A DNA stretch of 64,000 bases from an uncultured Pseudomonadota bacterium (GCA_902788365.1 CADAJN010000006.1:62001-126000), one strand, 5' to 3'; positions 16,413 to 26,150 are shown, counted from the stretch's first letter. The notes: generated by a model not told the origin, from the letters alone. Made by a program: numbers and translations.

Positions 16413-18494
16413 ATGGCAGAAAAAAATAACCAAGACTTATATGACAACGATAGCATAGATTCGGCTATGGTTGAAAATACGGCAGGCGCCATTCGCCACT
16501 TGTTGGCTAAAGGCAAAAAGCAAGGCTATATTACTATGGAAGAGCTTAATAAGGTATTGCCGCCGGAAAAAATGACATCTGAAAAAATTGAAGATATAAT
16601 GTCTGAAATCTCGGATATGGGAATCAATATTATTTCCGATTCGGAGGAGGCTGAGGCCGGTGAGGCAGATTCTTATTATGATGATGAAACCGAAGATGAC
16701 AGCCAAGATGATGTCGGCAATATTGATGTGAAAGAACTTGGGCACTCTGACGATCCGGTGCGCATGTATCTTAAGGAAATGGGCTTGGTTGAATTGCTTT
16801 CACGCGAAGGCGAAATTGCCATTTCAAAACGTATTGAAGCCGGTAAAACCGTTATGATTGGCGGATTATGTGAAAGCCCGATGACTATTAAAGCTATTGC
16901 CGGTTGGCGTGATGAATTGATGAACGGCACTCTGCAACTTCGTGATATTGTTGATTTGGAAATGATGTATGGCGATGATTCTGAGGCCATGGTATTTGAC
17001 GATGAAGCCGAAAACAGTGTGGACGATTTGGAAAAGGTAACCAAAGAACTCAATGAAAAAAATTTAGATGAAATTGATGACGATTTGGAAACCGATATTG
17101 ATTTGGAAAGTGATGTGACCGACGATATGGAAGAAGACGATGATGAAAATATGGCATCATTGGATGAAAACGAGAACGGTGAGGTCACCGAAGATGAAGA
17201 AGATATTGAAAATGGCGGTCGTAGCGCAACTTCGGTAACAGCAATGGAAAATATGCTGATGCAGCCGGTTTTGGATATTTTAAATAAGATCTCCAGCTAT
17301 TATGATAATTTGAAAAAAATTCAAAGTCAGCGTATGGCTTCTATTTTATCGGGACGCAAGATTATTCCGTCAACCGAAAAGCGCTATTTGAACCTGAAAA
17401 AAGAACTGGTTGAGCTGATGAGCTCTATTCACTTAAACAGTGCTAAAGTGGAGCAGTTGGTTGAACAACTTAACGATATGAATAATCGGCTGATGAGCCA
17501 AGAAGGTAAGCTGTTGCGCTATGCCTTGGCATGCAAAATTAAGCGTGAAGATTTTTTGGAAGTGTATCAAAAGTCGGAGTTGGATCCGAATTGGCTTGAC
17601 AAGATTTCTCTTAAGAAAGATAAGCATTGGCAGGCTTTTGTTTCGGCACATAAGGCCGAGATAATTGAAATTCGGAAAAATGTGGCACAGATGGCGCAAG
17701 AATGCGGCTTACCAATCAGCGAATATCGCAAAATGGTGGATACCATTAAAAAAGGTGAGCGTGAGGCCGAGCGCGCTAAAAAAGAAATGATTGAAGCAAA
17801 TTTGCGTTTGGTGATTTCTATTGCAAAAAAATATACCAACCGCGGTATGCAATTTTTGGATTTGATTCAAGAAGGTAATATTGGCTTGATGAAGGCGGTG
17901 GATAAATTTGAATATCGTCGCGGCTATAAGTTTTCTACCTATGCTACTTGGTGGATACGTCAGGCAATTACACGTTCAATCGCCGATCAGGCTCGCACCA
18001 TTCGTATTCCGGTGCATATGATTGAAACCATTAACAAGTTGGTGCGCACATCACGGCAAATGCTTTCGGAAATGGGGCGTGAGCCGGTGCCGGAAGAGCT
18101 TGCCAAACGGCTTTCTATGCCGCTTGATAAAATTCGTAAGGTGATGAAAATTGCCAAAGAACCGGTCAGTTTGGAAGCGCCGGTCGGTGATGAAGAAGAT
18201 TCATCGTTGGGCGATTTTATTGCTGATGAGAGCGCGTTGCAACCGCTTGATATGGCGATTCATTCTAATTTGAAAGAAACTTGCACCAAGATTTTATCGT
18301 CTTTGACGCCGCGCGAAGAGCGCGTGCTCAGAATGCGTTTCGGTATTGGTATGAACACAGATCATACGTTAGAAGAGGTTGGGCGTCAATTTAATGTGAC
18401 GCGTGAGCGTATTCGTCAGATTGAGGCAAAAGCTTTGCGTAAGCTCAAGCACCCGAGCAGGTCTAAGAAGTTGCGCTCTTTCCTTGATCAATAA
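16413..18494 (+). CDS. rpoD: RNA polymerase primary sigma factor
   Basis: Housekeeping sigma-70, 693 residues. Region 1.2 is seen as [11 protein letters not shown] (about residue 113). A long, very acidic non-conserved insert occupies about residues 180-270. Region 2 carries [20 protein letters not shown] and the -10-binding [11 protein letters not shown]; region 3 follows; region 4 ends with the [23 protein letters not shown] and KLRSFLDQ. All core elements are intact. The promoter is near-consensus and the start has an aaggaa ribosome site. The stop codon overlaps the first base of repeat A copy 2. Confidence 0.98.
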   Translation: MAEKNNQDLYDNDSIDSAMVENTAGAIRHLLAKGKKQGYITMEELNKVLPPEKMTSEKIEDIMSEISDMGINIISDSEEAEAGEADSYYDDETEDDSQDDVGNIDVKELGHSDDPVRMYLKEMGLVELLSREGEIAISKRIEAGKTVMIGGLCESPMTIKAIAGWRDELMNGTLQLRDIVDLEMMYGDDSEAMVFDDEAENSVDDLEKVTKELNEKNLDEIDDDLETDIDLESDVTDDMEEDDDENMASLDENENGEVTEDEEDIENGGRSATSVTAMENMLMQPVLDILNKISSYYDNLKKIQSQRMASILSGRKIIPSTEKRYLNLKKELVELMSSIHLNSAKVEQLVEQLNDMNNRLMSQEGKLLRYALACKIKREDFLEVYQKSELDPNWLDKISLKKDKHWQAFVSAHKAEIIEIRKNVAQMAQECGLPISEYRKMVDTIKKGEREAERAKKEMIEANLRLVISIAKKYTNRGMQFLDLIQEGNIGLMKAVDKFEYRRGYKFSTYATWWIRQAITRSIADQARTIRIPVHMIETINKLVRTSRQMLSEMGREPVPEELAKRLSMPLDKIRKVMKIAKEPVSLEAPVGDEEDSSLGDFIADESALQPLDMAIHSNLKETCTKILSSLTPREERVLRMRFGIGMNTDHTLEEVGRQFNVTRERIRQIEAKALRKLKHPSRSKKLRSFLDQ

Positions 18495-18623
18495 AACCTC
18501 GTCTAGCTGGTTCTGACTTGTAAATTTCTCGCTCGTGTAGCATTATCTACACGTCGCTCTACTGCTTAAAGCAGCGCCGAAGGCTCTAATTTACTGCGTC
18601 ATAACGCACGCTATCCGAGGTTT
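18494..18623. repeat. Palindromic intergenic repeat A, copy 2
   Basis: A 130-bp element with the same perfect ends as copy 1, aaacctcg (18494-18501) and cgaggttt (18616-18623), and the shared core gtgtagcattatctacac. It carries an extra segment with cttaaagcag and gccgaaggctc that also occurs after repeat A copy 1 (724-746). Its first base is the last base of the rpoD stop codon. Confidence 0.75.
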
Positions 18624-18641
18624 TACAATTTTGAGCTGGTG

Positions 18642-18883
18642 CTACTTGAAAGTTTTCTCACTTATGTAACTCTGTTCTACACCGCGCCGGAGGATAAAAA
18701 ACAACCTCTAAATGTTGTTTTTTGACGACGGGCGAAGGCTACTTAATGAGCAAAAGCGGTAGCTTTGGCAAATTTAGTAGACGAGTGACCGAAGCGCAGT
18801 TGTTGAGCGATATTATCGCGAAAGGTTTAGGCTTGAACAGGCGCTTGGCTTATGTAGCTTTGTCTACACCGTGGAAGAGAAAG
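18642..18883. repeat. Partial repeat A copies after rpoD
   Basis: The segment from gctacttgaaagttttctc to ttctacacc (about 18640-18683) matches the centre of repeat A copy 1. Another partial unit, ggcttatgtagctttgtctacacc, lies near 18847-18871. Between them is an AT-rich terminator hairpin. These look like decayed or nested insertions. Confidence 0.55.
18696..18723. terminator. Bidirectional terminator between rpoD and the RsbW-like gene
   Basis: Perfect 10-bp stem AAAAAACAAC (18696-18705) and GTTGTTTTTT (18714-18723) with an 8-nt loop; the outer A/T pairs give a U run in either direction. Confidence 0.6.
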
Positions 18884-18913
18884 TCTTTTTAGAATGATAA
18901 AAAAAGCGGTAGC

Positions 18914-18945
18914 TGCCTTATCCACGCAGAGCGCAGAGGCATGAC
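18914..18945 (+). repeat. Intergenic repeat B, copy 3 (short)
   Basis: tgccttatcc...gcgcagaggcatgac matches the hairpin half of repeat B copy 2 (10675-10706) with two substitutions. Confidence 0.65.
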
Positions 18946-19020
18946 TTGTTTGTTTTAAAAATGGATTCTTCGCTATCTGTGACGGCTCAGAATGACGGAG
19001 AAAAAAAGGGGTATTAGCAT

Positions 19021-19473
19021 CTATAAATTTATGCTGATGGTAAGAATGTTTTGACCGTCCATGTGTTGATAAGTGACGTTATCGGTCATTTTTTTTACCA
19101 AGAAAATCCCTAAACCGCCGATATTGCGTTCTTCGGCGCTTTTGGTAACGTCCGGATCTGTCTTGTCAAGCGGATTATATGCGGTGCCTTTATCGGAAAA
19201 TTGAACAATATAGGTGTCGTTTTTTATTTGTGTTTTAATGCGTGCGATACCGCTGCCGGGCGGATAGGCGTATTGAGCAATGTTTGAAAAGATTTCTTCT
19301 GCCGCCACAATAATATTGGCACGTTTTTCGGTAGCAATGTTTTTTTGTGCCATGTCTTCTTCCAAATAACTTAAAACAGCGTCAATATATTTGATGTCGG
19401 CAGCAAAAACTCTTTCATTGGAGCTGTGCTCCAAATGCAATAATTCATATATTTTTTGTAATAAGTTGGTCAT
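19021..19473 (-). CDS. RsbW/SpoIIAB-like anti-sigma kinase (HATPase_c)
   Basis: A 150-residue GHKL ATPase of the serine-kinase anti-sigma type. The N box is AAEEIFSNIAQYAY (about residues 57-70), the G1 box FSDKGTAYNP (about 93-102), and the G2 box IGGLGIFLVKKMTD (about 118-131). Such proteins bind a target factor and phosphorylate a STAS antagonist; the STAS gene lies directly upstream (58 bp) on the same strand, so the two form a partner-switch pair. The target is unknown: no alternative sigma factor gene adjoins, although rpoD is the convergent neighbour. Cytosolic. Confidence 0.88.
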   Translation of the reverse strand: MTNLLQKIYELLHLEHSSNERVFAADIKYIDAVLSYLEEDMAQKNIATEKRANIIVAAEEIFSNIAQYAYPPGSGIARIKTQIKNDTYIVQFSDKGTAYNPLDKTDPDVTKSAEERNIGGLGIFLVKKMTDNVTYQHMDGQNILTISINL

Positions 19474-19531
19474 GACGCCGATTTTTCAAAGTAATGTTTT
19501 AAGTAAAGCAGTAAAGTTGTTTTTGCCAAGT

Positions 19532-19825
19532 TTATTCAATATCCATAATGCCATCAAAGCCGACGAGAGCAAACAGTTCTCTGACTGATTCTTGCACGTT
19601 GATGATTTTCATGGTGCCATGATTGGCATTTATAATTTTTTGGGCTTGTAAAAAGACGCGTAAGCCAGCCGAAAAGACATAGTCAACATCTTTAAGATCA
19701 AAAACCAGTTCTTTAACGTCTACCAAATGCAGACCTTCGGCCAGAACCGGTGCCATATTTGTATCAATACGACCTTTAATGGTATAAGTAACTTTATCGC
19801 CATCGCGTTTTTCAAAAAATTCCAT
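19532..19825 (-). CDS. STAS-domain anti-sigma factor antagonist (RsbV-like)
   Basis: A 97-residue single STAS domain. The loop DYVFSAGLRVFL (about residues 50-61) keeps a serine at the usual phosphorylation position before AGLR. The start at 19825 is chosen for its aggatt ribosome site; an upstream in-frame start at 19840 would add five residues. It is first in the operon with the RsbW-like kinase, and its promoter carries a palindrome across the -10 box. In the known scheme the dephosphorylated antagonist captures the kinase and frees its target. Confidence 0.88.
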   Translation of the reverse strand: MEFFEKRDGDKVTYTIKGRIDTNMAPVLAEGLHLVDVKELVFDLKDVDYVFSAGLRVFLQAQKIINANHGTMKIINVQESVRELFALVGFDGIMDIE

Positions 19826-19849
19826 CGGTAATCCTTTCATTAAAATATT

Positions 19850-19884
19850 TACCTTATGATAAGGTATATATGCGGCGGTGTCAA
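19850..19884 (-). promoter_or_regulatory. Promoter with overlapping palindrome for the STAS/kinase operon
   Basis: On the minus strand TTGACA (19884-19879), 17-bp spacer, TATCAT (19861-19856). A perfect inverted repeat TACCTTA-TGA-TAAGGTA (19850-19866) covers the -10 box, a typical repressor-operator position. Confidence 0.6.
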
Positions 19885-19940
19885 TTGTTTTTGCCGTTTT
19901 TTCAGCAATCTCAAAAAGCTTAGCGACTATGAAAAAAATC

Positions 19941-19971
19941 TGGACACGAATTTAAATATATGATATATAAT
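19941..19971 (+). promoter_or_regulatory. Possible promoter for ruvX
   Basis: TGGACA (19941-19946) followed after 17 bp by TATATA (19964-19969), or after 19 bp by TATAAT (19966-19971). Either would give a leader of about 60-65 nt. Confidence 0.45.
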
Positions 19972-20040
19972 GCAGAAAAATTTGGAGCGCCAAAGAAAAC
20001 GGCAAAGCGTGGCGGTAATAACCGATAGAAGAAAATATAG

Positions 20041-20502
20041 ATGTTATTGCAAGAATTAAAACAAATTTTGCCACCGTATAAGGCATTGATGGGGGTGGAT
20101 TTCGGCACCAAACGCATGGGGATTGCCGTATCGGATTTGCTGTGCGGTATTGCCAGCTCGTATAAAATTATCTATCGCGACAGTTGGCAAAAAGATGTGG
20201 CCGAATTAAAGCGTATTGTGGCTGAAAAAGAAATCGGCGGCATTGTTTACGGTTTGCCGTTGCAAATGAACGGCGAAGAAGGAGAAACGGCGCAGGCGGT
20301 GAGGGCGTTTGCCGCCAAGCTAGCAGCGGAAATTGATTTGCCATATACTTTTTGGGACGAAAGATTGTCGTCGGCGGCAATGGAAAATTTTTTGATTAAA
20401 GAGGCGGATTTGTCGCGTGATAAGCGAAAAAAGGTGTTAGATGCGTCGGCGGCGGCCTATATTTTGCAAGGGGCATTGGACGCGCTGAAATATCTGCCGT
20501 AA
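20041..20502 (+). CDS. ruvX: RuvX/YqgF pre-16S rRNA nuclease (Holliday-junction-resolvase-like)
   Basis: A 153-residue RNase H-fold protein. GVDFGTKRMGIAVSD near residue 19 carries the first catalytic aspartate, YGLPLQMNGEEG the second motif, and WDERLSS plus DASAAAYILQ the late acidic residues. YqgF proteins process the 5' end of 16S rRNA and were earlier proposed as resolvases. The ribosome site is weak. In many bacteria yqgF neighbours yqgE; here yqgE is 19 kb away. Next downstream is the restriction-modification gene. Confidence 0.93.
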   Translation: MLLQELKQILPPYKALMGVDFGTKRMGIAVSDLLCGIASSYKIIYRDSWQKDVAELKRIVAEKEIGGIVYGLPLQMNGEEGETAQAVRAFAAKLAAEIDLPYTFWDERLSSAAMENFLIKEADLSRDKRKKVLDASAAAYILQGALDALKYLP

Positions 20503-20557
20503 AATGCAAGGCTTTATTTACTTTTTTATGCTATTTTGCTAAAAAAGGAGGGCAATT

Positions 20558-22960
20558 ATGGCATATTTAAACGGTTTGCGTGAAGAAGAGCTCAAAAACA
20601 AAGTAGCTCAAGATTATTTCAACTCTTATGACACAACCAAAATTATCGGAAATATTGATTTTTGTGTGGCAAAGATTACTGACCGCTCTCAGGGACGTCA
20701 ATCGGAATTGTTTGAAGAAACAACTATTACTCAATCTTTGTTGTGGGCTGAAGCTAAACGAGGAAATAAGAGTGATATATATGAATCTTTTGTGCAGTTG
20801 ATTATGACTATCGGTAAAGCGCGAACTTTTGAAAAGCACCTTCCTCCTATTTTTTTAGGAGCCTTTGACGCTGAAAAAATTGCCTTTATTCAATATAGTG
20901 TGATTGCAGAGGTTTTCTCACAAAATGATTTTGACTGGACTGTTACGCCTTCTAACCACGATTCAAAAGAATTTAAACAATTATATTTAACAGTAAAAAA
21001 CGAATTAGAGAACAAATCTCAACTTTTTTATTATGATAAAAATGATAACGAATTGCGAGATTTTATCAAAAAAAATTTTGTTCTTGGCAGAACAGGTGTA
21101 TCAAATATTGTGATTACAAAGAACAATTTTACAACAGTGTATTTTAAATGGTTGCAAGATGTTAAACCAAGTATTCAAATAGATTGGGAAAAAGCCAAAA
21201 AACAAGGTATTATTGATGCGGATTTTTATTTAGCAGACCTCTTATCTGAAGACAATAATTCTATTAAAAATAGTTTATTTGTTTTATTATCAAGAAACAA
21301 GTATGAAATTGTAAAAGAAAATGAAAATGAGCTTGGATTACAGTCAACTTATGATGTCTCATTTAATGACGGACAGAAAGCTCATCATCGGTTTTGGAGT
21401 GTGTATAAGCGTCCGCCGCGTAAAGAGTTTTGGAACTATATTGTTGAAAGACGAGATTTGTTAGTTCCGCAAGATGTGCGTGAGCGAAAAGGTTCATTTT
21501 TTACTCCGCAAAAGTGGGTGGAATTAAGTCAAAAATATTTAGAAGATGTTTTAGGAGAAAATTGGCAAGATGAATATTATATTTGGGATTGCTGCGCAGG
21601 AACGGGCAATTTATTAAACGGTTTAACCAACAAATATAATATTTGGGCATCTACGCTTGATAAAGCTGATGTAGATGTGATGAAAGACCGTATTAAAAAT
21701 GGCGCCAATCTTTTGGAAAGCCACGTTTTTCAGATGGATTTTTTGAATGATGATTTTGAGGATAAGTGCCCGCCAGATTTGTTGGAAATAATCAATAATC
21801 CTGAAAAGCGCAAAAAACTGGTGATTTATATAAATCCGCCGTATGCGGAAGCAACCACTGCGACAACGGTTACCGGTAGCGGTGAAAACAAAGCAAAAGT
21901 TGCTATATCTAATAAAACTTATGAACGATACAAAGATTTGATAGGTAACGCAAGTAATGAACTTTTCGCACAATTTTTCATCAGAATATATCAGGAGATA
22001 CCAGACTGCTGGCTTGGAGAATTTTCAACTTTGAAAATTCTCCAGAGTAGCAATTTTGCAGCATTTCGCAGAGTTTTTTTAGCAGATTTAAAGAAAATGT
22101 TTGTTGTTCCGGCAAACACATTTGATAATGTAAAAGGACAATTTCCGATTGGTTTTATGATTTGGAATTGCGCCGAGAAAAAAGAATTTGTTTCAAAGCA
22201 ATCGGATGTATATGATAAAAATGCGGCAGAATTAGCAAGTAAAACTTTTTATACTCTTGATGAAAGTAAGGGGACAATAAATAAGTGGATGTCAAAATTT
22301 GATTATAGTGGTAGTAAGCTTGGTAATATTGTTAGCTGTCCTCCTGATTATCAACATAATGGACAATTAGCAATATTATCAATTCCGCAAAAAAGGTATT
22401 GTATTGATATTACAGCTTGTAATATCTCATATTTTTGTATTTATCTTTCTGTTCGCCACTGTATAGAAGCTACTTGGCTTAATGACCGAGACCAATTTTT
22501 ATATCCGAATGACGGTTGGAAAGAGGATAAAGAATTTCAAACAGATTGTTTGGCATTTACTTTGTTTCACGGGCAAAATCGTATTACTGCAGAGCAAGGT
22601 ATAAATAATTGGATTCCTTTCACCGAAAAAGAAGTTGAACCGAAAAATAATTTTGCCAGTCATTTCATGACAGATTATATAAAAGAAAATCACATAGAGT
22701 TTTCTTCCTCGGCACAAGCTGTTTTTGCGGCAGGTCGTGAGTTGTGGCGCTATTATCATCAACAGCCGAATTCTAATCCAAATGCCAGTTTTTATGATAT
22801 CCGTGCACATTTTCAAGGACGTGATTCATCGGGAAAGATGAATAAAGACAGTAAAGATGAGAAATATAATCAACTTATTGCCCATTTGCGTTTGACCATG
22901 AAAAATTTGGCCGCCAAAATTCAGCCCAAAGTTTATGAATACGGCTTCTTACGGCAGTGA
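20558..22960 (+). CDS. Type IIG-like restriction endonuclease/adenine methyltransferase
   Basis: An 800-residue protein with a gamma-type N6-adenine methyltransferase core: AdoMet motif I DCCAGTGNLL at residues 344-353 and catalytic NPPY at 426-429. The C-terminal third probably recognises the target. The N-terminus contains NIDFCVAKI and then LLWAEAKRG (about residues 29-68), which could be the D...ExK catalytic set of a PD-(D/E)XK nuclease; this would make it a single-chain restriction-modification enzyme of the Eco57I/type IIG kind. If the nuclease motif is not real, it is an orphan methyltransferase. A strong aaggagg ribosome site is present. No specificity or second enzyme gene adjoins it. 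Confidence 0.78.
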   Translation: MAYLNGLREEELKNKVAQDYFNSYDTTKIIGNIDFCVAKITDRSQGRQSELFEETTITQSLLWAEAKRGNKSDIYESFVQLIMTIGKARTFEKHLPPIFLGAFDAEKIAFIQYSVIAEVFSQNDFDWTVTPSNHDSKEFKQLYLTVKNELENKSQLFYYDKNDNELRDFIKKNFVLGRTGVSNIVITKNNFTTVYFKWLQDVKPSIQIDWEKAKKQGIIDADFYLADLLSEDNNSIKNSLFVLLSRNKYEIVKENENELGLQSTYDVSFNDGQKAHHRFWSVYKRPPRKEFWNYIVERRDLLVPQDVRERKGSFFTPQKWVELSQKYLEDVLGENWQDEYYIWDCCAGTGNLLNGLTNKYNIWASTLDKADVDVMKDRIKNGANLLESHVFQMDFLNDDFEDKCPPDLLEIINNPEKRKKLVIYINPPYAEATTATTVTGSGENKAKVAISNKTYERYKDLIGNASNELFAQFFIRIYQEIPDCWLGEFSTLKILQSSNFAAFRRVFLADLKKMFVVPANTFDNVKGQFPIGFMIWNCAEKKEFVSKQSDVYDKNAAELASKTFYTLDESKGTINKWMSKFDYSGSKLGNIVSCPPDYQHNGQLAILSIPQKRYCIDITACNISYFCIYLSVRHCIEATWLNDRDQFLYPNDGWKEDKEFQTDCLAFTLFHGQNRITAEQGINNWIPFTEKEVEPKNNFASHFMTDYIKENHIEFSSSAQAVFAAGRELWRYYHQQPNSNPNASFYDIRAHFQGRDSSGKMNKDSKDEKYNQLIAHLRLTMKNLAAKIQPKVYEYGFLRQ

Positions 22961-22963
22961 TTT

Positions 22964-25312
22964 CTATTCACGTAGGGCAATTTTCAGCACTTCAGAGGCT
23001 TGGGATACCGGAATAATCTTCATTTCGTTTTTGACATTATCCGGAATTTCAGCCAAATCTTTGACGTTCTCCTGCGGAATAATCACCGTTTTGATGCCGC
23101 CGCGTAATGCCGCCAGCAGTTTTTCTTTTAAACCGCCAATCGGTAGCACACGACCCTGCAGAGTGATTTCTCCGGTCATGGCAACATCACTGCGGACAGG
23201 ACGCTTGGTAAACACCGATACCAAAGTGGTGAACATGGCAATACCGGCCGAAGGACCGTCTTTCGGAGTGGCGCCTTCAGGCACATGCACATGCACATCG
23301 GTTTTTTCAAACACATCGGGATCAATATTCAGCTCACGGGAATGAGCGCGCATCACGGAATACGCGGTTTCAATAGATTCCTTCATGACATCGCCCAGTT
23401 TGCCGGTTTGGGTGACTTTGCCTTTGCCTGGCATATCTACGGCTTCAATGAATAAGATGTCGCCGCCGACCTCGGTCCATGCCAAACCGGTGGTGACACC
23501 GATGTGGTCTTGTTTTTCAGCCACACCGTAAGAATATTTTTTGACGCCAAGATATTTTTCCAGATTTTCCGGCGTAACCTCAATGGTGACGCATTTGTCT
23601 TTGTGCATCAAAATCTCTTTAGTGGCTTTGCGGGCAATGGTTGCCAGCTCGCGTTCCAAATTTCGCACGCCGGCTTCGCTGGTATAATAGCGTATGATGT
23701 CGCGAATGGCTGCATCGGTAATAATCAGCTCGGAGCAGGCGACGGCATTTTCATCAAACACTTTTTGTAACAGATGGCGTTTGGCAATTTCTACCTTTTC
23801 ATCTTCGGTATATCCCGAAAGGCGAATGATTTCCATGCGGTCAAGCAAAGGGCGCGGCATGTCAAGCGAATTTGCCGTGGTGACAAACATGACATCCGAT
23901 AAATCGTAATCTACTTCAAGATAGTGATCATCAAATGTATTGTTTTGCTCAGGATCCAGAACTTCTAAAAGAGCCGAGCTTGGGTCGCCGCGCCAATCGT
24001 TGCCGAGCTTATCTATTTCATCAAGCAAAAACAACGGGTTAGAAGTTCCGGCCTTTTTAATGGACTGAATGATTTTGCCCGGCATGGCGCCGATATAAGT
24101 GCGACGGTGGCCGCGAATTTCGGCTTCGTCACGCATGCCGCCTAATGAAGCACGCACAAAATGTCGATTAGTGGCGCGCGCGATGGAGCGGCCGAGCGAG
24201 GTTTTGCCGACACCTGGCGGGCCGACTAAGCATAAAATCGGGGCTTTTAAGCGTTTTGAGCGCGACTGCACAGCTAAATATTCAACAATACGTTCTTTGA
24301 CTTTTTCTAAACCGTAATGATCTTCATCTAAAATTTTAATTGCAGTATTTAAATCTTTGTTTAATTTTGTTTTTTTATCCCACGGTAAATCAAGCAGCCA
24401 ATCTAAGTAATTATGAATAACCGAGCTTTCAGGGGCACTTGAGCTCATGGCACGCAGTTTTTTAAGCTCATTTAAGGCCTTTTCGCGCGCTTCTTTGGTA
24501 AACTTGGTGGTGTTAATACGTTTTAAATATTCACCGAGCTCATCTTCTTCATCTTGACGCAACTCTTTTTGAATGGCTTTCATTTGCTCATTTAAGTAAT
24601 ATTCTTTTTGGCTTTTTTCCATTTGCTTTTTAACACGATTTTTAATGCGGTCTTCTACTTCCCAGACCACCATTTCCGTATCTATCAACTGCAAAAGTTT
24701 ATTAAGACGTTCTTTTAATGTGGACGCCTCAAGCAAAAATTGTTTGTCGGCGGTTTTAAGCGTTAAATGCGAAGCTACGGTGTCGGCCAGTTTGGCATAG
24801 TCATCAATTTGCTTAACCGATTGCACTACGTCAAACGGAATTTTTTTGTTGGCGCGCACATAGTCTTCAAATTGGCTGACAACGGCACGCGCCCACGACT
24901 CTAATTCCTGATCGTCTTCTTTTTGTTGCGGATATGATTCGGTTTCGGCCGAAAAATACGACTTGTTGTCATGAAAGGCGGTTATTTTGATGCGTTCAAC
25001 GCCTTCTACCAAAATTTTAACCGTGCCGTCCGGCAATTTGAGCATTTGCAAAATGTTGCCGAGGGTGCCGACCTTATATAAATCTTTGGCGGTCGGAACT
25101 TCGGTTTCGGCCTTTTTTTGCATGACCAAAATAATATCCGAGCCTTTATCATTGGCCTTTTGCACGGCTTCAATTGATTTATCGCGGCCGACAAAAATCG
25201 GCATAATCATTTTCGGGTAAACCACAACATCACGAAGCGGCAAAACCGGCAGAGCAGTTTGTTTTGAGGCGGGGGCCTTATTCTTCTTTGCTTTTTCCAG
25301 AACTTCTGACAT
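22964..25312 (-). CDS. lon: ATP-dependent Lon protease
   Basis: AAA+ serine protease of 782 residues that degrades misfolded and regulatory proteins in the cytosol. The LonN domain starts at about residue 20 (LPVLPLRDVVVYPKM); Walker A GPPGVGKTS, Walker B FLLDEIDKL, and the Ser/Lys dyad in KDGPSAGIAM and GGLKEKLLAAL are all present. Length is normal. The start is at 25312 or two codons upstream at 25318 (both after the same ggag); a longer frame to 25372 has no ribosome site. The stop lies 3 bp from the convergent restriction-modification gene end. Confidence 0.97.
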   Translation of the reverse strand: MSEVLEKAKKNKAPASKQTALPVLPLRDVVVYPKMIMPIFVGRDKSIEAVQKANDKGSDIILVMQKKAETEVPTAKDLYKVGTLGNILQMLKLPDGTVKILVEGVERIKITAFHDNKSYFSAETESYPQQKEDDQELESWARAVVSQFEDYVRANKKIPFDVVQSVKQIDDYAKLADTVASHLTLKTADKQFLLEASTLKERLNKLLQLIDTEMVVWEVEDRIKNRVKKQMEKSQKEYYLNEQMKAIQKELRQDEEDELGEYLKRINTTKFTKEAREKALNELKKLRAMSSSAPESSVIHNYLDWLLDLPWDKKTKLNKDLNTAIKILDEDHYGLEKVKERIVEYLAVQSRSKRLKAPILCLVGPPGVGKTSLGRSIARATNRHFVRASLGGMRDEAEIRGHRRTYIGAMPGKIIQSIKKAGTSNPLFLLDEIDKLGNDWRGDPSSALLEVLDPEQNNTFDDHYLEVDYDLSDVMFVTTANSLDMPRPLLDRMEIIRLSGYTEDEKVEIAKRHLLQKVFDENAVACSELIITDAAIRDIIRYYTSEAGVRNLERELATIARKATKEILMHKDKCVTIEVTPENLEKYLGVKKYSYGVAEKQDHIGVTTGLAWTEVGGDILFIEAVDMPGKGKVTQTGKLGDVMKESIETAYSVMRAHSRELNIDPDVFEKTDVHVHVPEGATPKDGPSAGIAMFTTLVSVFTKRPVRSDVAMTGEITLQGRVLPIGGLKEKLLAALRGGIKTVIIPQENVKDLAEIPDNVKNEMKIIPVSQASEVLKIALRE

Positions 25313-25401
25313 AAACATTTTTCTCCATAAAATACTTCTTTTATATATAGTTAAGGTTATGACAAACAACAATAGGATTTGCCATTTTTTCCCAAAATTA
25401 T

Positions 25402-25671
25402 TTATGATAGGGCTAAAATCTTAGCATTTTCTAATAAATAATGTTCTATGCCATCAGAAATATATTTTTTTAAATCGGCAAATTCTTCTTGTTGTAAAGC
25501 CGGCAAAAGTTCTTTAATACGGATAAAAGGTGTTTCGTTCAAATATTCGTCAAAAGCCAAAACAAAATTGGTTGTTTCAGATAGATATTCGCCTTTGCCA
25601 TATTCTTGATTGTGTTCCAACCATGTAGAAAAAAGTGCGTTTGCCAGATTGTGTAAGTGTGTAGTTGTCAT
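25402..25671 (-). CDS. Small acidic protein of unknown function
   Basis: An 89-residue, mostly helical, acidic protein (begins MTTTHLHNLA) of no family I recognise. The start is set by aaagg 10 bp upstream; an in-frame start at 25713 would add 14 residues without a ribosome site. It lies 89 bp upstream of lon on the same strand and may have its own promoter. No signal or membrane segment. Confidence 0.6.
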   Translation of the reverse strand: MTTTHLHNLANALFSTWLEHNQEYGKGEYLSETTNFVLAFDEYLNETPFIRIKELLPALQQEEFADLKKYISDGIEHYLLENAKILALS

Positions 25672-25839
25672 TTTTTTATACCTTTCAGAAATAATATAAA
25701 TCTTATTTTCCAAGTAATCAATAATATTTTTATTATTTGTGGATATTTTTCTTAAAAGTAATTTATGCCAAAGTATGGCCGGCGGTCAGCTTGAAAGGCG
25801 ATGATTATATCTTATGTCTGATGTTTGGAGGAAAATATC

Positions 25840-26085
25840 ATGATTAGATTAATTCAGGTGGCATTACTTTGTGCGGTTGTATTCGGTATGATTTATTTTA
25901 TGGAAGAAATCAACCAAGGGCATATTGATCCGCGAGCCGTTTTTCAGCAAAAAACACAAGAGGTAACGGCGATGGCTCAGCAAATGACGGAAAATGCCTA
26001 TACGGAAATGACCGACGATATTGACGACGATTTGAATGAGGTAACACAAAGCACAAAACAAATGATGCAACAGATTATGCCCTAA
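25840..26085 (+). CDS. Small single-pass membrane protein
   Basis: An 81-residue protein with one hydrophobic segment at about residues 4-20 (LIQVALLCAVVFGMIYF) and a polar, acidic, glutamine- and methionine-rich remainder likely to form a coiled coil. The start at 25840 follows a strong ggagg; a TTG frame start at 25825 covers the ribosome site itself and is rejected. The layout (short N-terminal anchor plus helical tail) resembles the small gene at 10732. Function unknown. Confidence 0.7.
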   Translation: MIRLIQVALLCAVVFGMIYFMEEINQGHIDPRAVFQQKTQEVTAMAQQMTENAYTEMTDDIDDDLNEVTQSTKQMMQQIMP

Positions 26086-26150
26086 GACGCAGTTAAGGTA
26101 ATAACATTGTTTCAAAAAGGTAAAATGGCGATAATTGTTTAATATGAAAT

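Larger units (their letters stand above)
18495..19020. other. Gene-free 526-bp interval between convergent genes
   Basis: Filled by repeat A copy 2, partial A copies, a bidirectional terminator (18696-18723), repeat B copy 3 (18914-18945) and a degenerate repeat near 18960-19005 (ggattcttcgct ... cagaatgacgg). No ORF with a ribosome site is visible. Confidence 0.7.
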
